The notes under the pieces: generated by a model | What the model was told of the DNA's origin: nothing | What the model saw: only the letters and a program-made list of their open reading frames with translations | The model's database searches: none | Shown here: positions 7,571 through 18,924 of the stretch, one piece after another | Position numbering within the stretch: position 1 is the first letter of the stretch | Layout: each line of letters begins with the position of its first letter | Program-made: the position numbers and the translations under genes | Source: JAEUMD01 sp050250815 | GTDB lineage: Bacteria > Pseudomonadota > Alphaproteobacteria > Rhizobiales > Hyphomicrobiaceae | NCBI GenBank assembly: GCA_050250815.1 | Contig: JBFWNY010000018.1 | Location: 1 to 64,000 of the forward strand | DNA: 64,000 nucleotides | Direction of reading: 5' to 3'

Positions 7571-8905
7571 TCAGAAGTTGATCAGAGCGCCGAACTTGAT
7601 GACGTGGAACTCGTCGAGGTCGACGCCAGGGGCGGCGATGCCACCATTGAGCTCACCGTCGAAGTTCCGGTAGACCAGCCACATGGACATCGCGGCAGCG
7701 TCGATCTCCTGGACAACGCCCAGGCCCCACTGCGTGAACTCGGAGTCCACGATGCCGTTGTTGATCAGGCGCTGCGAGACCATGTCGGTGCGCTTGGCGT
7801 ACTCGCCGAAGAGCACGGTGTGGCCAAGCTCATGGAACTTCCGACGCAGACCGGCCTTCAGGTAGAAGTGCTCGTTGTCGGGGATGACGTTGCCGCCAGC
7901 CGAAGCCGCCAGACCGCCACCGGCAGCCGTTGCCGACGTCAGGTGGTCGTTGCTCTCAGTGCCATACGCGCCGTACAGGAACAGGCCCGTCGGAACGTGG
8001 TGCACGAAGGCGCCGATCTGGAAGTAGTCAGAGTCGTGACCGCCACCGGGAGGAATGTCGCCGAGGCCCTCACGATACTGCGAGTAGGCGGCGGCGATCG
8101 CGACCTTCACGCCGTTGAACTCGCCAGCATAGCGCGCCGCGACGTCCCAGAAGTCATCCTCGCCCCACGAGGCCGAGACCGAGAACCCGCCGAACACGGG
8201 CGAGTCGTAACGGACGGCATTCTGCGGAACGCCGTTGCAGTCCGCCGCGATGCCGGCGCCGATGTGATGGCAGAACGAGATGTCGGCCCACTGCAGGTCG
8301 CCTGCGACCGGAGTTCCAGCGCCAGAGCTCGTCACGCCGCCAGAGCGGAGGAAGAAGCTCAGGTTGTCGAAGATGACCCAGTTCGCCGGAACCAGCGAGC
8401 CCGAACCGTCGACCAGGATGGCTACGTTGTCAGAGGCGTGAGACAGCTGACCGACCGAAACCTTGCCCAGGCGGTCCGAGTTGATGAACCAGTAGGACTG
8501 CAGCAGGGTGACGCCCTGGAAACCGTCGTCGGTGTTCTGCGTGACGGTGATCGGATCGTTCGAGTTGGCCTCGATGTGGACCACGTAACCGGCCTGCCAG
8601 CCGGGCATAATCGTCGCCTGACCCGTCAGCTTGAAGTGGCTCGACAGCGTGACGCCGAGGCCGGTGACGTAGGTGTTGGACTCGACACCGTCGTCCCAGT
8701 ACATCACCTGCTCACCAACCCAACCGGAGATGGTCAGCGAAACCTTGCGGTTGCCCTTGCGGGCCGTCGTGGCCTCGAGTTCGGCAATGCGCTCCTCGAG
8801 ATCCGCGCAGCAGTTGCCGCCGAGATCGGCAGCGTTGGCGCTGGTCGTCAGTCCGCCCGCAAGCAGACCGGCGGCCACAAGCGCGCCCAGGCTATGTCTT
8901 CTCAT
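7571..8905 (-). CDS. Alphaproteobacterial porin (Porin_2 family), copy 1
   Basis: 444 residues forming a predicted outer-membrane beta barrel for passive diffusion of small solutes. A signal peptide (MRRHSLGALVAAGLLAGG..., cleavage after ANA) is followed by DLGGNCCADLEERIAELEATT, a short coiled segment with two adjacent Cys typical of these porins, then alternating barrel strands (VSLTISGWV). The last residues are ALINF, ending in the Phe that the BAM machinery recognises. The start at 8905 is chosen because GGGAGA lies 6-7 nt upstream and the signal peptide begins there; longer readings to 8998 lack both. Closely related to the porin at 9498, so a tandem duplication. A long leader of about 250 nt is suggested by the candidate promoter near 9161-9188. 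Confidence 0.92.
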   Translation of the reverse strand: MRRHSLGALVAAGLLAGGLTTSANAADLGGNCCADLEERIAELEATTARKGNRKVSLTISGWVGEQVMYWDDGVESNTYVTGLGVTLSSHFKLTGQATIMPGWQAGYVVHIEANSNDPITVTQNTDDGFQGVTLLQSYWFINSDRLGKVSVGQLSHASDNVAILVDGSGSLVPANWVIFDNLSFFLRSGGVTSSGAGTPVAGDLQWADISFCHHIGAGIAADCNGVPQNAVRYDSPVFGGFSVSASWGEDDFWDVAARYAGEFNGVKVAIAAAYSQYREGLGDIPPGGGHDSDYFQIGAFVHHVPTGLFLYGAYGTESNDHLTSATAAGGGLAASAGGNVIPDNEHFYLKAGLRRKFHELGHTVLFGEYAKRTDMVSQRLINNGIVDSEFTQWGLGVVQEIDAAAMSMWLVYRNFDGELNGGIAAPGVDLDEFHVIKFGALINF

Positions 8906-9435
8906 TAGTCTTCTCCCAATCTGCGTTGGCATCAAGACGGCGGACACGAAACCGGAACGCGCTACGACGGAAGGCGCCCTCTCAACGACGCGGTGCATAG
9001 GACCCCCCTAGGACCCCAGACGGCCGCTTGGCCCGGAGATTCAGTGATTCTCCATTGCCTAACAATTGCGCGGACGGTCGGTTTGATAAGCGCCAGCGGC
9101 GTGTGGCGTATCGGCAACGAGGCTCCGATACGCAACCGGACTCCGACGTTGCGATAGTCTTAGATAATGAATTGATTTCCATTGGTAATATGTGGGTCCA
9201 CGCCGCCGAGTGGCTGATGTCGCGTCTTGACGATACCCATTGAAGGGCTGTGCAACACGAGTGGAAATCCGGCCTGGCATCAGGACGCGAACGCCCAGGC
9301 GTCAGGCAAAAGTGCTGGAATGTCACAGTTTCGGAGGGGGCAGAAGCGGTTCTCGGGTCGATTCGTCGGTCGCTCGCTGGCCCGTCTCGCACTTTGAATA
9401 GCGCCAATCATCGAGCCCACGGGCCGGCGGGCTCA
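8906..9435. other. Long leader/promoter region of porin 1
   Basis: About 530 nt with no convincing gene. It contains an AT-rich island (9040-9190) unusual for this GC-rich window. On the minus strand TTACCA (9188-9183), a 16-nt spacer and TATCTA (9166-9161) could be a weak sigma-70 promoter for the porin at 7571. That would give an unusually long 5' leader of about 250 nt, as expected for a porin controlled by small RNAs. This is a pattern match only. Confidence 0.35.
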
Positions 9436-9472
9436 ACGCAAATGCAAAGAGGCCGCCCGGTGGGGCGGCCTC
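9436..9472 (-). terminator. Hairpin terminator after porin 2
   Basis: On the minus strand GAGGCCGCCC / GGGCGGCCTC with a 4-nt loop is followed by TTTGCATTT, 25 nt past the stop of the porin at 9498. The stem is identical to the porin 1 terminator although the tail and loop differ. Confidence 0.75.
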
Positions 9473-9497
9473 TCGATCTCGGATCGGATGCTTAAGA

Positions 9498-10835
9498 TCA
9501 GAAGTTGATCAGAGCGCCGAACTTGACGACGTGGAACTCGTCGAGGTCGATACCGGTGCCCGCGAGGCCACCTGCGATGTCACCGTCGTGGTGGCGGTAG
9601 ACCAGCCACATGGACATCGCGGCCGCATCGATTTCCTGCACAACGCCCGCGCCCCAACGCTCGAACTCGGAGTCGATGATGCCGTTGTTGATCAGGCGCT
9701 GCGAAACCATGTCCGTGTGACGGGCGTATTCGCCGAACAGCACGGTGTGGCCGAGCGGGGTCCAGCGCTGGCGGATACCAGCCTTCAGGTACCAGTGCTC
9801 GTTGTCCGGGATAGCGTTGCCGCCAGCCGAAGCCGCCAGACCGCCACCAGCGACGGTAGCCGCGGTCAGGTGGTTGTTGTCCTCATGACCGTAGGCGCCG
9901 TAAACGAACAGGCCGGTCGGGACGTGCTGGATGTAGGCGCCGATCTGGAAGTAGTCGGAGTCATGACCGCCACCAGGGAAAATGTCGCCCAGGCCTTCGC
10001 CGTAGTGCGACCATGCGGCTGCAACAGCGATCTTCACGCCATTGAACTCACCCGCGTAGCGCGCGGCGACGTCCCAGAAATCGTCCTCGCCCCACGAAGC
10101 CGAGACCGAGAACCCACCGAACACCGGCGAGTCGTAGCGGACGGCATTCTGCGGCACGCCATTGCAATCCGCCGCGATGCCCGCGCCGATGTGATGGCAG
10201 AAGCCGATTTCGCCCCAAATCAGATCGCCGGCGACCGGAGTCCCGGCACCGGAGCTCGTCACGCCGCCGGAACGGAGCGCAAAGCTTGCGCCGTCGAAGA
10301 TAACCCAGTTTGCGGGCACCAGAGAGCCCGAGCCGTCGACCAGGATGGCGACGTTATCGGAAGCATGCGACTGCTGGCCGACCGACACCTTGCCGAGCGT
10401 CTCGCTCTTCAAGAACCAGTAGGACTGGAGCAGAGTGACGCCGCCACCGCCATCGTCGGTGTTCTGGCTAAGACCCAAAGGCTCGTTGGAGTTGGCCTCG
10501 ACGTGGATCACATAGCCGGCCGACCAGCCGGGCGTGATCTGCGCGGAGCCCGTCATCTTGAAGTGGCTCGACAGCGTGGTGCCGATGCCGGAGACATAGA
10601 CGTTGCTCTCGACGCCGTCGTCCCACCACGTCACCTGCTCGGCGACCCAGCCGGAGATGGTGAGTGAAACCTTGCGATTGCCCTTGCGGACCGTGGTCGC
10701 CTCGAGTTCGGCGACGCGCTCTTCCAGGTCGGCGCAGCAGTTCCCCCCGAGGTCCGCGGCCGATGCGCTCGAAACCGACAGCCCGCCTGCGAGCAGACCA
10801 GCGGCCAGAGCGACGCTGACACGATGCTTCTTCAT
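9498..10835 (-). CDS. Alphaproteobacterial porin (Porin_2 family), copy 2
   Basis: 445 residues, a paralogue of the porin at 7571. The signal peptide (MKKHRVSVALAAGLLAGG, cleavage after ASA) is followed by ADLGGNCCADLEERVAELEA and a barrel ending in LINF. Long blocks are the same in both copies (for example SHASDNVAILVDGSGSLVP and FGGFSVSASWGEDDFWDVA). The differences cluster in predicted external loops and near the fourth quarter of the protein. The start at 10835 has GGGAG 7 nt upstream. Each copy has its own terminator, so they are separately transcribed and may be expressed under different conditions. Confidence 0.92.
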   Translation of the reverse strand: MKKHRVSVALAAGLLAGGLSVSSASAADLGGNCCADLEERVAELEATTVRKGNRKVSLTISGWVAEQVTWWDDGVESNVYVSGIGTTLSSHFKMTGSAQITPGWSAGYVIHVEANSNEPLGLSQNTDDGGGGVTLLQSYWFLKSETLGKVSVGQQSHASDNVAILVDGSGSLVPANWVIFDGASFALRSGGVTSSGAGTPVAGDLIWGEIGFCHHIGAGIAADCNGVPQNAVRYDSPVFGGFSVSASWGEDDFWDVAARYAGEFNGVKIAVAAAWSHYGEGLGDIFPGGGHDSDYFQIGAYIQHVPTGLFVYGAYGHEDNNHLTAATVAGGGLAASAGGNAIPDNEHWYLKAGIRQRWTPLGHTVLFGEYARHTDMVSQRLINNGIIDSEFERWGAGVVQEIDAAAMSMWLVYRHHDGDIAGGLAGTGIDLDEFHVVKFGALINF

Positions 10836-11147
10836 TTTGTTACTCCCGTCTGCCTCAACTTCAGCTGCGGACACAAACTCGGGCGTGCCGCTACGCATGA
10901 GTGGATGCGATGCTCAAGAACCCCCGAATCACCGCTCGGGGATGGACTAAATCAGAAGCGACCTGCCCAGGAAATGAGCTTGGGGTCGAAGATGCGCTTA
11001 TTCCGCGACTCGCGTGTCTGACATGCAACGCTGATTTGGATCGGTACAGCCGGACGGCCGCAAAGCCGGCCCCGCGGCCACGTCCGGTTGTGCATAGGTC
11101 TGTGGATAAAGCCCGGGCAAACTGGGGATCGGGGCGGGTGACCGCGG
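10836..11147. other. Intergenic region upstream of porin 2 with a perfect DnaA box
   Basis: About 310 nt. TGTGGATAA at 11101-11109 is the reverse complement of the consensus DnaA box TTATCCACA. A looser relative, TTGTGCATA, lies about 10 nt upstream. The 12-bp perfect palindrome TGACCGCGGTCA at 11139-11150 overlaps the stop codon of the next gene and is flanked by GGGG and CCCC, so it may form a stem. No promoter was recognised with confidence. Confidence 0.4.
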
Positions 11148-11576
11148 TCAGTCCCCGAAGTGGAGCAGCCGCCGCGCCAGCAGCGCGATGACGACGACGC
11201 TGAAGGCAAGGCCATGGGTAACGAGGACCATATCGGGCCGGTCTCCGTACTGGGCCAGCACGAAATGTTCGTAGAATTTCGGCTGGAACCGCTCAACCTG
11301 ACCGTAGGCGACCCGGTACTGGTCCTGCATCGCATCGAGCAGCAGGTAAGTGGAGACCAGCGCCTTGCCGTTGATCCAGTCGAACAGGGCTATTCCGGCA
11401 ACGGCGAAGATGCGGGTCAGAGCGCGCATGCTTTCGACGGCGCCGGAATAGAGAAATAGCAGCGCAAAAACAGCGATATGGGCGGAAAGGAAGACCTGCC
11501 ACAGGAAGTCGATCTGCGACCGGGTGTGCATGATGGCCTCGACGAGCGTACCCTCGCCCAACATTCCCTGGACCAT
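11148..11576 (-). CDS. Small integral membrane protein, function unknown
   Basis: 142 residues with three hydrophobic segments: near 32-48 (AHIAVFALLFLYSGAVE), 55-68 and 120-136 (GLAFSVVVIALLARRLL). The middle part (residues 80-115) is soluble and aromatic-rich. The ATG at 11576 is preceded by AGGGAGA at good spacing. I do not recognise the family. It lies between porin 2 and the divergent glucan genes with no obvious operon partner. Confidence 0.7.
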   Translation of the reverse strand: MVQGMLGEGTLVEAIMHTRSQIDFLWQVFLSAHIAVFALLFLYSGAVESMRALTRIFAVAGIALFDWINGKALVSTYLLLDAMQDQYRVAYGQVERFQPKFYEHFVLAQYGDRPDMVLVTHGLAFSVVVIALLARRLLHFGD

Positions 11577-11746
11577 CCCGACACTCTCCCTGACCCGACC
11601 GGCACTATATGCCGGCAGCTTTTTGCCAAACTCACGACCGATCCGCCAAGACTTCGGCGAGCTTCGGAGGACGCTTGGCCGTGAGACTTGTTGCCCTCAG
11701 GGCACGATGCCGCATCGCGCGCTCGCAGGATTGATGTTGCGGGGCC

Positions 11747-11775
11747 TTGCGGGCGACAATACTCGCGCATAATAT
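11747..11775 (+). promoter_or_regulatory. Candidate sigma-70 promoter for opgGH
   Basis: TTGCGG (11747-11752), 17-nt spacer, TAATAT (11770-11775), in an AT-rich pocket of an otherwise gene-free 11577-11985 stretch. It would give a leader of about 200 nt before opgG. The -35 box matches the consensus at only half its positions, so this is tentative. Nothing else was recognised in this intergenic region. Confidence 0.35.
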
Positions 11776-11985
11776 ATTGCATCGCAGCACTAGGTGACGC
11801 GACAGCGGAGGTCGCGCTCTCCCGCTGCGGCCCCGCGCGCTCCTCCGCTCCGGTGTCGCCACAATTGCGGCCACAATTCGCCCCTAAACAATTGAGAACA
11901 AGGAGATTGTGGCGATTCGTCCGCCCGCCGGCGACGGTCGCGACAGGCCGTGCCTGCGCATGCCGCGTGGTGCGTGAGCGGATCG

Positions 11986-13631
11986 ATGGGCGACGAATAC
12001 ATGCGCCCGGTGCGTGGACTTAGTGCGATGCAGCATCCCAAGACCCAGAGCGTGATCGAAAATCGGCGCCGCCGGGAATTGCCCGTGGCCTCACCGACAC
12101 GGCGCTCGTTTCTGGCCGGGTCGGCGGGATTGACGACCTTGTTCGCTCTGGCGGGTACGCTGCTGCGCGAGCCTTCTGCCGCGCTGGCCGCTCCGGAGGC
12201 CGCGGGCGAGCCGTTCGACGCCCAGACGGTGCGCCGCATCGCCGAAACGCTGTCGACGACCCCGTTCGAAAAGCCCAGGATCGAGGTTCCTGCTCCGTTC
12301 GACAAGCTGACCTACGATCAGTATCGCGACATCCGCTTCCGCAGCGAGAGCGCGATCTGGCGCAACGAGGGCCGCGGCTTCGAGCTGCAGCTTTTTGCGT
12401 TGGGTTACCTCTTCGACGTGCCGGTGGAGATGCATGTCGTGGCCGACGGCCGCGCGGTTCCGCTCAAGGCCGACGGCCGCTTCTTCTCGATCGGGCCGTT
12501 GATCGGCAAGGGCAACGAGCAGGCTCCCTACGGCTTCTCGGGCTTCCGGGTCCACGGTCCGATTAACCGCGCCGACATCAACGACGAGTATCTCGTGTTC
12601 CAGGGCGCGAGCTATTTCCGCGCCGTCGGCCGAAATCAGCGCTACGGCCTGTCCGCGCGGGGGCTGGCTATCGGCACGGCTCGTCCGACCGGTGAGGAGT
12701 TTCCATTCTTCAAGGCGTTCTGGATCGAGCGTCCGTCCGCGGGCGCCACGTCGCTGACGATCCACGCGCTCCTCGACAGTCCTTCGACGACAGGTGCCTA
12801 CACGTTCGTCGTCGCGCCAGGGCCCAATACGGTCATCGATGTGTCCGTGTGGCTCTATCCGCGGCGCGACGTATCCCACGTCGGCATGGCGCCGCTCACC
12901 AGTATGTATCGCCATGGAGCGGCGCAGGACCGCCTGCCGCCGGACTATCGCCCGAGCGTTCACGACAGCGAGGGGCTCGCCGTGCTCAATGGCAGCGGCG
13001 AGCATCTGTGGCGGCCTTTGACCAATCCCAGGACGCTGCAGACCAGCGCCTTCATCGACCGCAACCCGAAGGGTTTCGGCCTGCTGCAGCGCGACCGCGC
13101 CTTCCGCAGCTACCAGGATCTGGAGGCGCGCTACGAATGGCGCCCGACGGTCTGGATTGAGCCCAAGGGCGAGTGGGGCGAGGGCTACGTCGAGCTGATA
13201 GAGATCCCCACCGAGGCGGAGATCCACGACAACATCGTCGCCTATTGGAAGCCGGCCAAGGCGCTTGAGCGGGGCACCGCCTACGCCTTCGGCTATCGCA
13301 TGCACTGGTGCGCTGAGCTGCCGGTGTCTTGGGCGCCGTTGCATGTTGCCAAGACGCGCGTGGGCGTGGCCGACGCACCGGAGACGCGACTGTTCGTCAT
13401 CGATTTCGCCGGCGCCAACGCGAGTTCGCTGGGCGCCTTGCCGCGCGCGGAGGTCGCCAGCAGCAGCGGGCGCATCGCCAACCTCGTCGTCCAGGAGAAC
13501 CCCGAAATTGGCGGTCTGCGCGCGAGCTTCGAGCTCAACACCGCAGGAACCGACATGATCGAGCTGCGTTTGGGTCTGAAGATCAACGACAAACTGATAT
13601 CGGAGAGCTGGCTTTACCGCTGGACGCGATC

Positions 13632-13635
<4 letters not shown>
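11986..13635 (+). CDS. opgG: Periplasmic glucan biosynthesis protein OpgG/OpgD family
   Basis: About 549 residues; acts in the periplasm on beta-glucan chains exported by OpgH during osmoregulated periplasmic glucan synthesis. A Tat signal (SPTRRSFLAGSAGL, cleavage near ALA-AP) precedes the family body. That body contains the conserved stretches LTYDQYRDIRFR, GFSGFRVHGP and RNPKGFGLLQRDR. A Tat signal is more typical of OpgD than of OpgG in enterobacteria, but tight coupling to opgH favours the G role. The start is uncertain: candidates are GTG 11950, ATG 11986, ATG 12001 and ATG 12028, none with a strong ribosome site. The stop overlaps the opgH ATG (ATGA), so the two are translationally coupled. 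A second paralogue lies at 31722. Confidence 0.9.
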
Positions 13636-15719
<2,084 letters not shown>

Positions 15720-15751
15720 GGTGCATCAGGTGCCCACGCGATCCAGGTATC

Positions 15752-16834
15752 TCAGTCGATGCGCCGTGTGCTCTTTTCCCGAGCCGCCGCAGCACCCCGC
15801 TCTTCGCGTGTGCGACGTACCAGTTCGCCCACCAGATCGCGCACGCGCACCGGCTGCTGCTCGAGGAATGGCAGCGGCCTGCTGACATCGACGGCGGCGG
15901 CGCCGACGCGCGCCGTCAGCGCGCCGTTGAACAGCCCTTCGCCCAGACGGCGCGACAACCGGCGCACCAAGTCCTGCCCCAGAAATTGCCCGAGCAGGTC
16001 GTCGGTGAGTGCAAGGCCGCCTGTCGCGATGATGTGGGTGATGACCATGCGTCCCAGGCGCAGCGCGCCCATCAGCCCCGGACGGCCGCCATACAGAGTG
16101 GCAAGCCCGCGCAGCATGCGAACGTTCTCCACCAGCACGTAGATCACGGCGAAGAAGAACACCGGCGACAGCGCTGTGACGACGCTCACGCGCTTGGCCG
16201 ACTTCAGGATCTGTCGGCGCGCTTCGGCGTCGAGCGGGCTCATCAACTCGCGTTCGGCAAGCCGCGCGAGGCCACCCGCGTCATGCACGTCGCGCCGATG
16301 CTCGGCAAACCGCGCGAGACCCCAGCGCAACTCGGGCCGGCCGGCATAGAGTGATGCGAGCCGCCCGACGCCCGACCGTTCGGCTTTCGCATCGCGCTCC
16401 GAGATCGCACGGCTAAGGTCGCGTTTGAGGCCTGCGAGCCTGTTGAGCCGCATGAGCCCGACCAACTCGCGGGTGAGGAGCACCCCGGCCGAGACCAGCG
16501 CCATGATGGCGAGGCCATAGGCCGTCCAGCCGACCCAATCCTCACGCGCCAGGGCGGCGGAGACGAGCCGCATGAACCAGGCGCCCAAGCCCAGCAGGAA
16601 TAGACCGGTCAGCGACGAGAGCAGGAGGCTGCCCCAACCAATGCCGCGGCGGCGGTCGGCGACGGTCGCCCGGTCCTCGGGGGGGCCGTCTGCCTCGGTC
16701 ACGGACTCAGATGGCGCCGCTGCGGCGGACTCCTCGGCCGGCTCCACGGGGGCTGTCGCGGCCACGTCGCGCAGCGCCGGATCGTTGGAATCGAAGGCGC
16801 GCGGGCGGCGCCGGTCGCGCGGAGTATCGTTCAT
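15752..16834 (-). CDS. YcjF/DUF697-type membrane protein
   Basis: 360 residues. The N-terminal 65 residues are charged and disordered. Two membrane helices follow (GWGSLLLSSLTGLFLLGLGA and LAIMALVSAGVLL), then a helical soluble region and a C-terminal DUF697-like part with hydrophobic stretches (VVTALSPVFFFAVIYVLVENV). Family members are paired with YcjX GTPases. Here the ATG overlaps the YcjX stop by 4 nt (ATGA), so the two proteins are almost certainly made together. The molecular role of the family is not established; an envelope-stress or membrane-remodelling function is only inference. Confidence 0.85.
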   Translation of the reverse strand: MNDTPRDRRRPRAFDSNDPALRDVAATAPVEPAEESAAAAPSESVTEADGPPEDRATVADRRRGIGWGSLLLSSLTGLFLLGLGAWFMRLVSAALAREDWVGWTAYGLAIMALVSAGVLLTRELVGLMRLNRLAGLKRDLSRAISERDAKAERSGVGRLASLYAGRPELRWGLARFAEHRRDVHDAGGLARLAERELMSPLDAEARRQILKSAKRVSVVTALSPVFFFAVIYVLVENVRMLRGLATLYGGRPGLMGALRLGRMVITHIIATGGLALTDDLLGQFLGQDLVRRLSRRLGEGLFNGALTARVGAAAVDVSRPLPFLEQQPVRVRDLVGELVRRTREERGAAAAREKSTRRID

Positions 16835-18333
16835 TCCAGCCTGTCTCCGAGCAGGAACTCGAGCACCCGGTCGAGGCGGATGTGCGGCATGGCGGCGGGT
16901 TGGCCGTCGCGGGCGAGCAGGGCAAGGCGCGGCGGCCGGAAACGGACGACCGCGATGTCCTCGAAGGCTGCGGGATCGCGGGCCAGTGCCTCGAGCGCAT
17001 CGGCGGCCTGCTCGGGCAGGTCGCCTGGGAATACCGCGACTTCCGTGCGTCCATCGAAGGTGCGTGCCTCGATACGCTCGCCGGGGAGCGGCGTGCCCAT
17101 GATGCAATCGAGAAGCTCGCCATCGTGCTTGGCGGTTGCCTCGCGCGTGGCGCGCAGGGCGGCTATTGCCATCACCGCGACCTCGGAACCGGCTGCGGAG
17201 GCCCGGCTTGCCGCGCGCTCAGTGACGAGGCGCAGCAAAGCTTCCAGCCGGTCGTGGCTGGCATGATGCAGGTGGTCGGCCTTGGTTGCCGCGAACAGCA
17301 GGTGATCGACCCGCCGAGAGATGAGCGAAGTGAGCCAAGAATTGCGCCCTGGCCGGAATGCGCGCAGCACGCCTTCCAATGCGCGCTCGAGGTCGGCGAC
17401 GGCGCGTGCGCCGCCGTTGAGCGCGCCCAGCAGATCGACAAGCACAATCTGCCTATCGATCCGGCTGAAGTGGTCGCGGAAGAATGGGTCCACGACGTGG
17501 GCCTTGTAGCTCTCGTAGCGGCGGCGCAGCAGGCGCAGCAACTCGTCGCGGTCCGGTGCGGAAGGTAGGGCGGCGCCTGCGTCGTCGGCATGGGGGGCGT
17601 GCGTGCCGACGTCCGATTGGTTGGCCGGGGAGAACGGGAAGAAGGTCAGCAGCGGCGAGCCTTCCAGATCACCCGGCATCAAGAAGCGCCCAGGGGAAAG
17701 CGTCTGGATGCCGCCGTCGGCGGCCTTTGCGGCGGCCAGGTAAGCGGTGAACAACCGGGCGCCTGTGAGCGCGACCTGTTCCGCGTCGGGCTCGGCCGTG
17801 GGCACGGACGCAGACGCCGACGAAGACGCCTTCGGGTCCGCAAGGCCATCGAGGAAGGAGAGGAAGGCTGCCGCCTCGGGTACGTCGTGGCGGCCGCGTG
17901 CCAGGCGCACGGCATCCTCGGCCCAACTGTCGTACCCCCAATCGATGAGGCCGAGGTCGGTCAGCCATTCGCCGGGATAGTCGACGATGTCGACGTGCAG
18001 TCGTGCCGTTCCCATGAGCCGGCGCAGATAGCTCTCCGGCTCGTACTCGATGGTGATGCGCAGCTCCGATATGCGCCGGGTGCTGGACGGCCAGTCGGGC
18101 GGATCGGCGGCAAAGGCTGCGAGGTGGCGTTCGTAGTCGAAGCGCGGCACGGCATCGTCCGGCTGCGGCTCCAGGAACGCCCGCAGAACGCGCCCCTCGG
18201 CGTGGGCGCGGAAGAATGGCAGTCGGCCGCCCACGATCAGGTTGCGCACGAGCGAGGTGATGAGCACCGTCTTGCCGGCGCGCGACAGGCCGGTGACGCC
18301 CAGCCGGATCGTGGGCGTGAAGAGGTCGGCCAT
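16831..18333 (-). CDS. ycjX: YcjX-family (DUF463) nucleotide-binding protein
   Basis: 500 residues. A P-loop GLSRAGKTVLITSLV sits about 15 residues from the N-terminus. Further features are a DIVDYPGEWLTDL switch-like segment and IVLVDLLGALNGG with FAATKADH, consistent with a dynamin-like or septin-like GTPase related to E. coli YcjX. The start at 18333 places the P-loop where the family has it; longer in-frame readings to 18729 add a low-complexity extension and cross the region that should hold promoters. The ribosome site is weak. A Ser/Ala/Asp-rich insert lies in the middle. Operon with the YcjF-like gene downstream. Confidence 0.88.
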   Translation of the reverse strand: MADLFTPTIRLGVTGLSRAGKTVLITSLVRNLIVGGRLPFFRAHAEGRVLRAFLEPQPDDAVPRFDYERHLAAFAADPPDWPSSTRRISELRITIEYEPESYLRRLMGTARLHVDIVDYPGEWLTDLGLIDWGYDSWAEDAVRLARGRHDVPEAAAFLSFLDGLADPKASSSASASVPTAEPDAEQVALTGARLFTAYLAAAKAADGGIQTLSPGRFLMPGDLEGSPLLTFFPFSPANQSDVGTHAPHADDAGAALPSAPDRDELLRLLRRRYESYKAHVVDPFFRDHFSRIDRQIVLVDLLGALNGGARAVADLERALEGVLRAFRPGRNSWLTSLISRRVDHLLFAATKADHLHHASHDRLEALLRLVTERAASRASAAGSEVAVMAIAALRATREATAKHDGELLDCIMGTPLPGERIEARTFDGRTEVAVFPGDLPEQAADALEALARDPAAFEDIAVVRFRPPRLALLARDGQPAAMPHIRLDRVLEFLLGDRLE

Positions 18334-18604
18334 GTAAGAGCCCGCGCTGCGCAACGCGCCAGCGGTCGCCTGGGAAAGACTGTCGAGCGGCAATGGGAAC
18401 CTCGCGAAGCCGGACGCGGGGAAAGGTGGCCGCTGCGGTGGCTCGGCGCAAGAGACGATCGGACGCGGGTTCCAGGCCGCGGCAGGCAGGGGCGCCGCCG
18501 AACATGAAAAAATTCTGAATGCTGTTCGAACCCGCGTGTCAGGGCCACCGACGAAGTGGTTGCCGGCGCGCAGAAAGGCCGGTGTCAAAACCCTGGAGAA
18601 GATC

Positions 18605-18862
18605 ATGAACGCCCACAAATTCGTCCTCGCTGCCGCCGCCCTGCTCCTGGCCGTGCCGGCCACCTCCAACTCCGCAGATGCCGCTTCCACGACTTCCTTC
18701 CGCAGACCCGGCTCGCTCGTTGCCCTCAACCCGCAGCCGCTGCCCCCGCGCTGGTCCTACATCCGCTATCTCAAGATGAAGCGCTTCCAGGCCCGCCGCG
18801 GTTCGGACGTCATGCTGAATCCGCAGCCGCTGCCGCCCAAGGACATCCTGCGCTTGCGTTGA
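18605..18862 (+). CDS. Small secreted protein with two LNPQPLPP motifs
   Basis: 85 residues. A clear signal peptide (MNAHKFVLAAAALLLAVPAT, cleavage near ADA-AS) leaves a mature peptide of about 58 residues, strongly basic. The octapeptide LNPQPLPP occurs twice, at residues 41-48 and 71-78, exactly 30 residues apart and each followed by a basic residue. The same motif is found in scattered uncharacterised proteins of soil alphaproteobacteria, but I know of no function. GGAGAAG lies 4 nt before the ATG. It is the first of three secreted basic proteins on this strand. Confidence 0.8.
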   Translation: MNAHKFVLAAAALLLAVPATSNSADAASTTSFRRPGSLVALNPQPLPPRWSYIRYLKMKRFQARRGSDVMLNPQPLPPKDILRLR

Positions 18863-18924
18863 TGCGCGGGACCCAACCCTGAACGGCAACATTCCCAAAC
18901 GGCACCATCAATCAAGGATACCGC

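Noticed and set aside
8982..9407. 141-codon minus-strand frame upstream of porin 1
   Set aside because: No domain, no ribosome site, Ser/Arg/Pro composition; the region is better explained as a long leader and promoter.
7559..10667. Long plus-strand frames antisense to both porins
   Set aside because: Both copies show the same antisense frame because the porins are paralogous; no ribosome site and no homology-like motifs.
10836..11147. Replication origin because of a DnaA box
   Set aside because: One perfect box and one loose relative, no AT-rich unwinding region, no hemE/parAB/dnaA neighbours.
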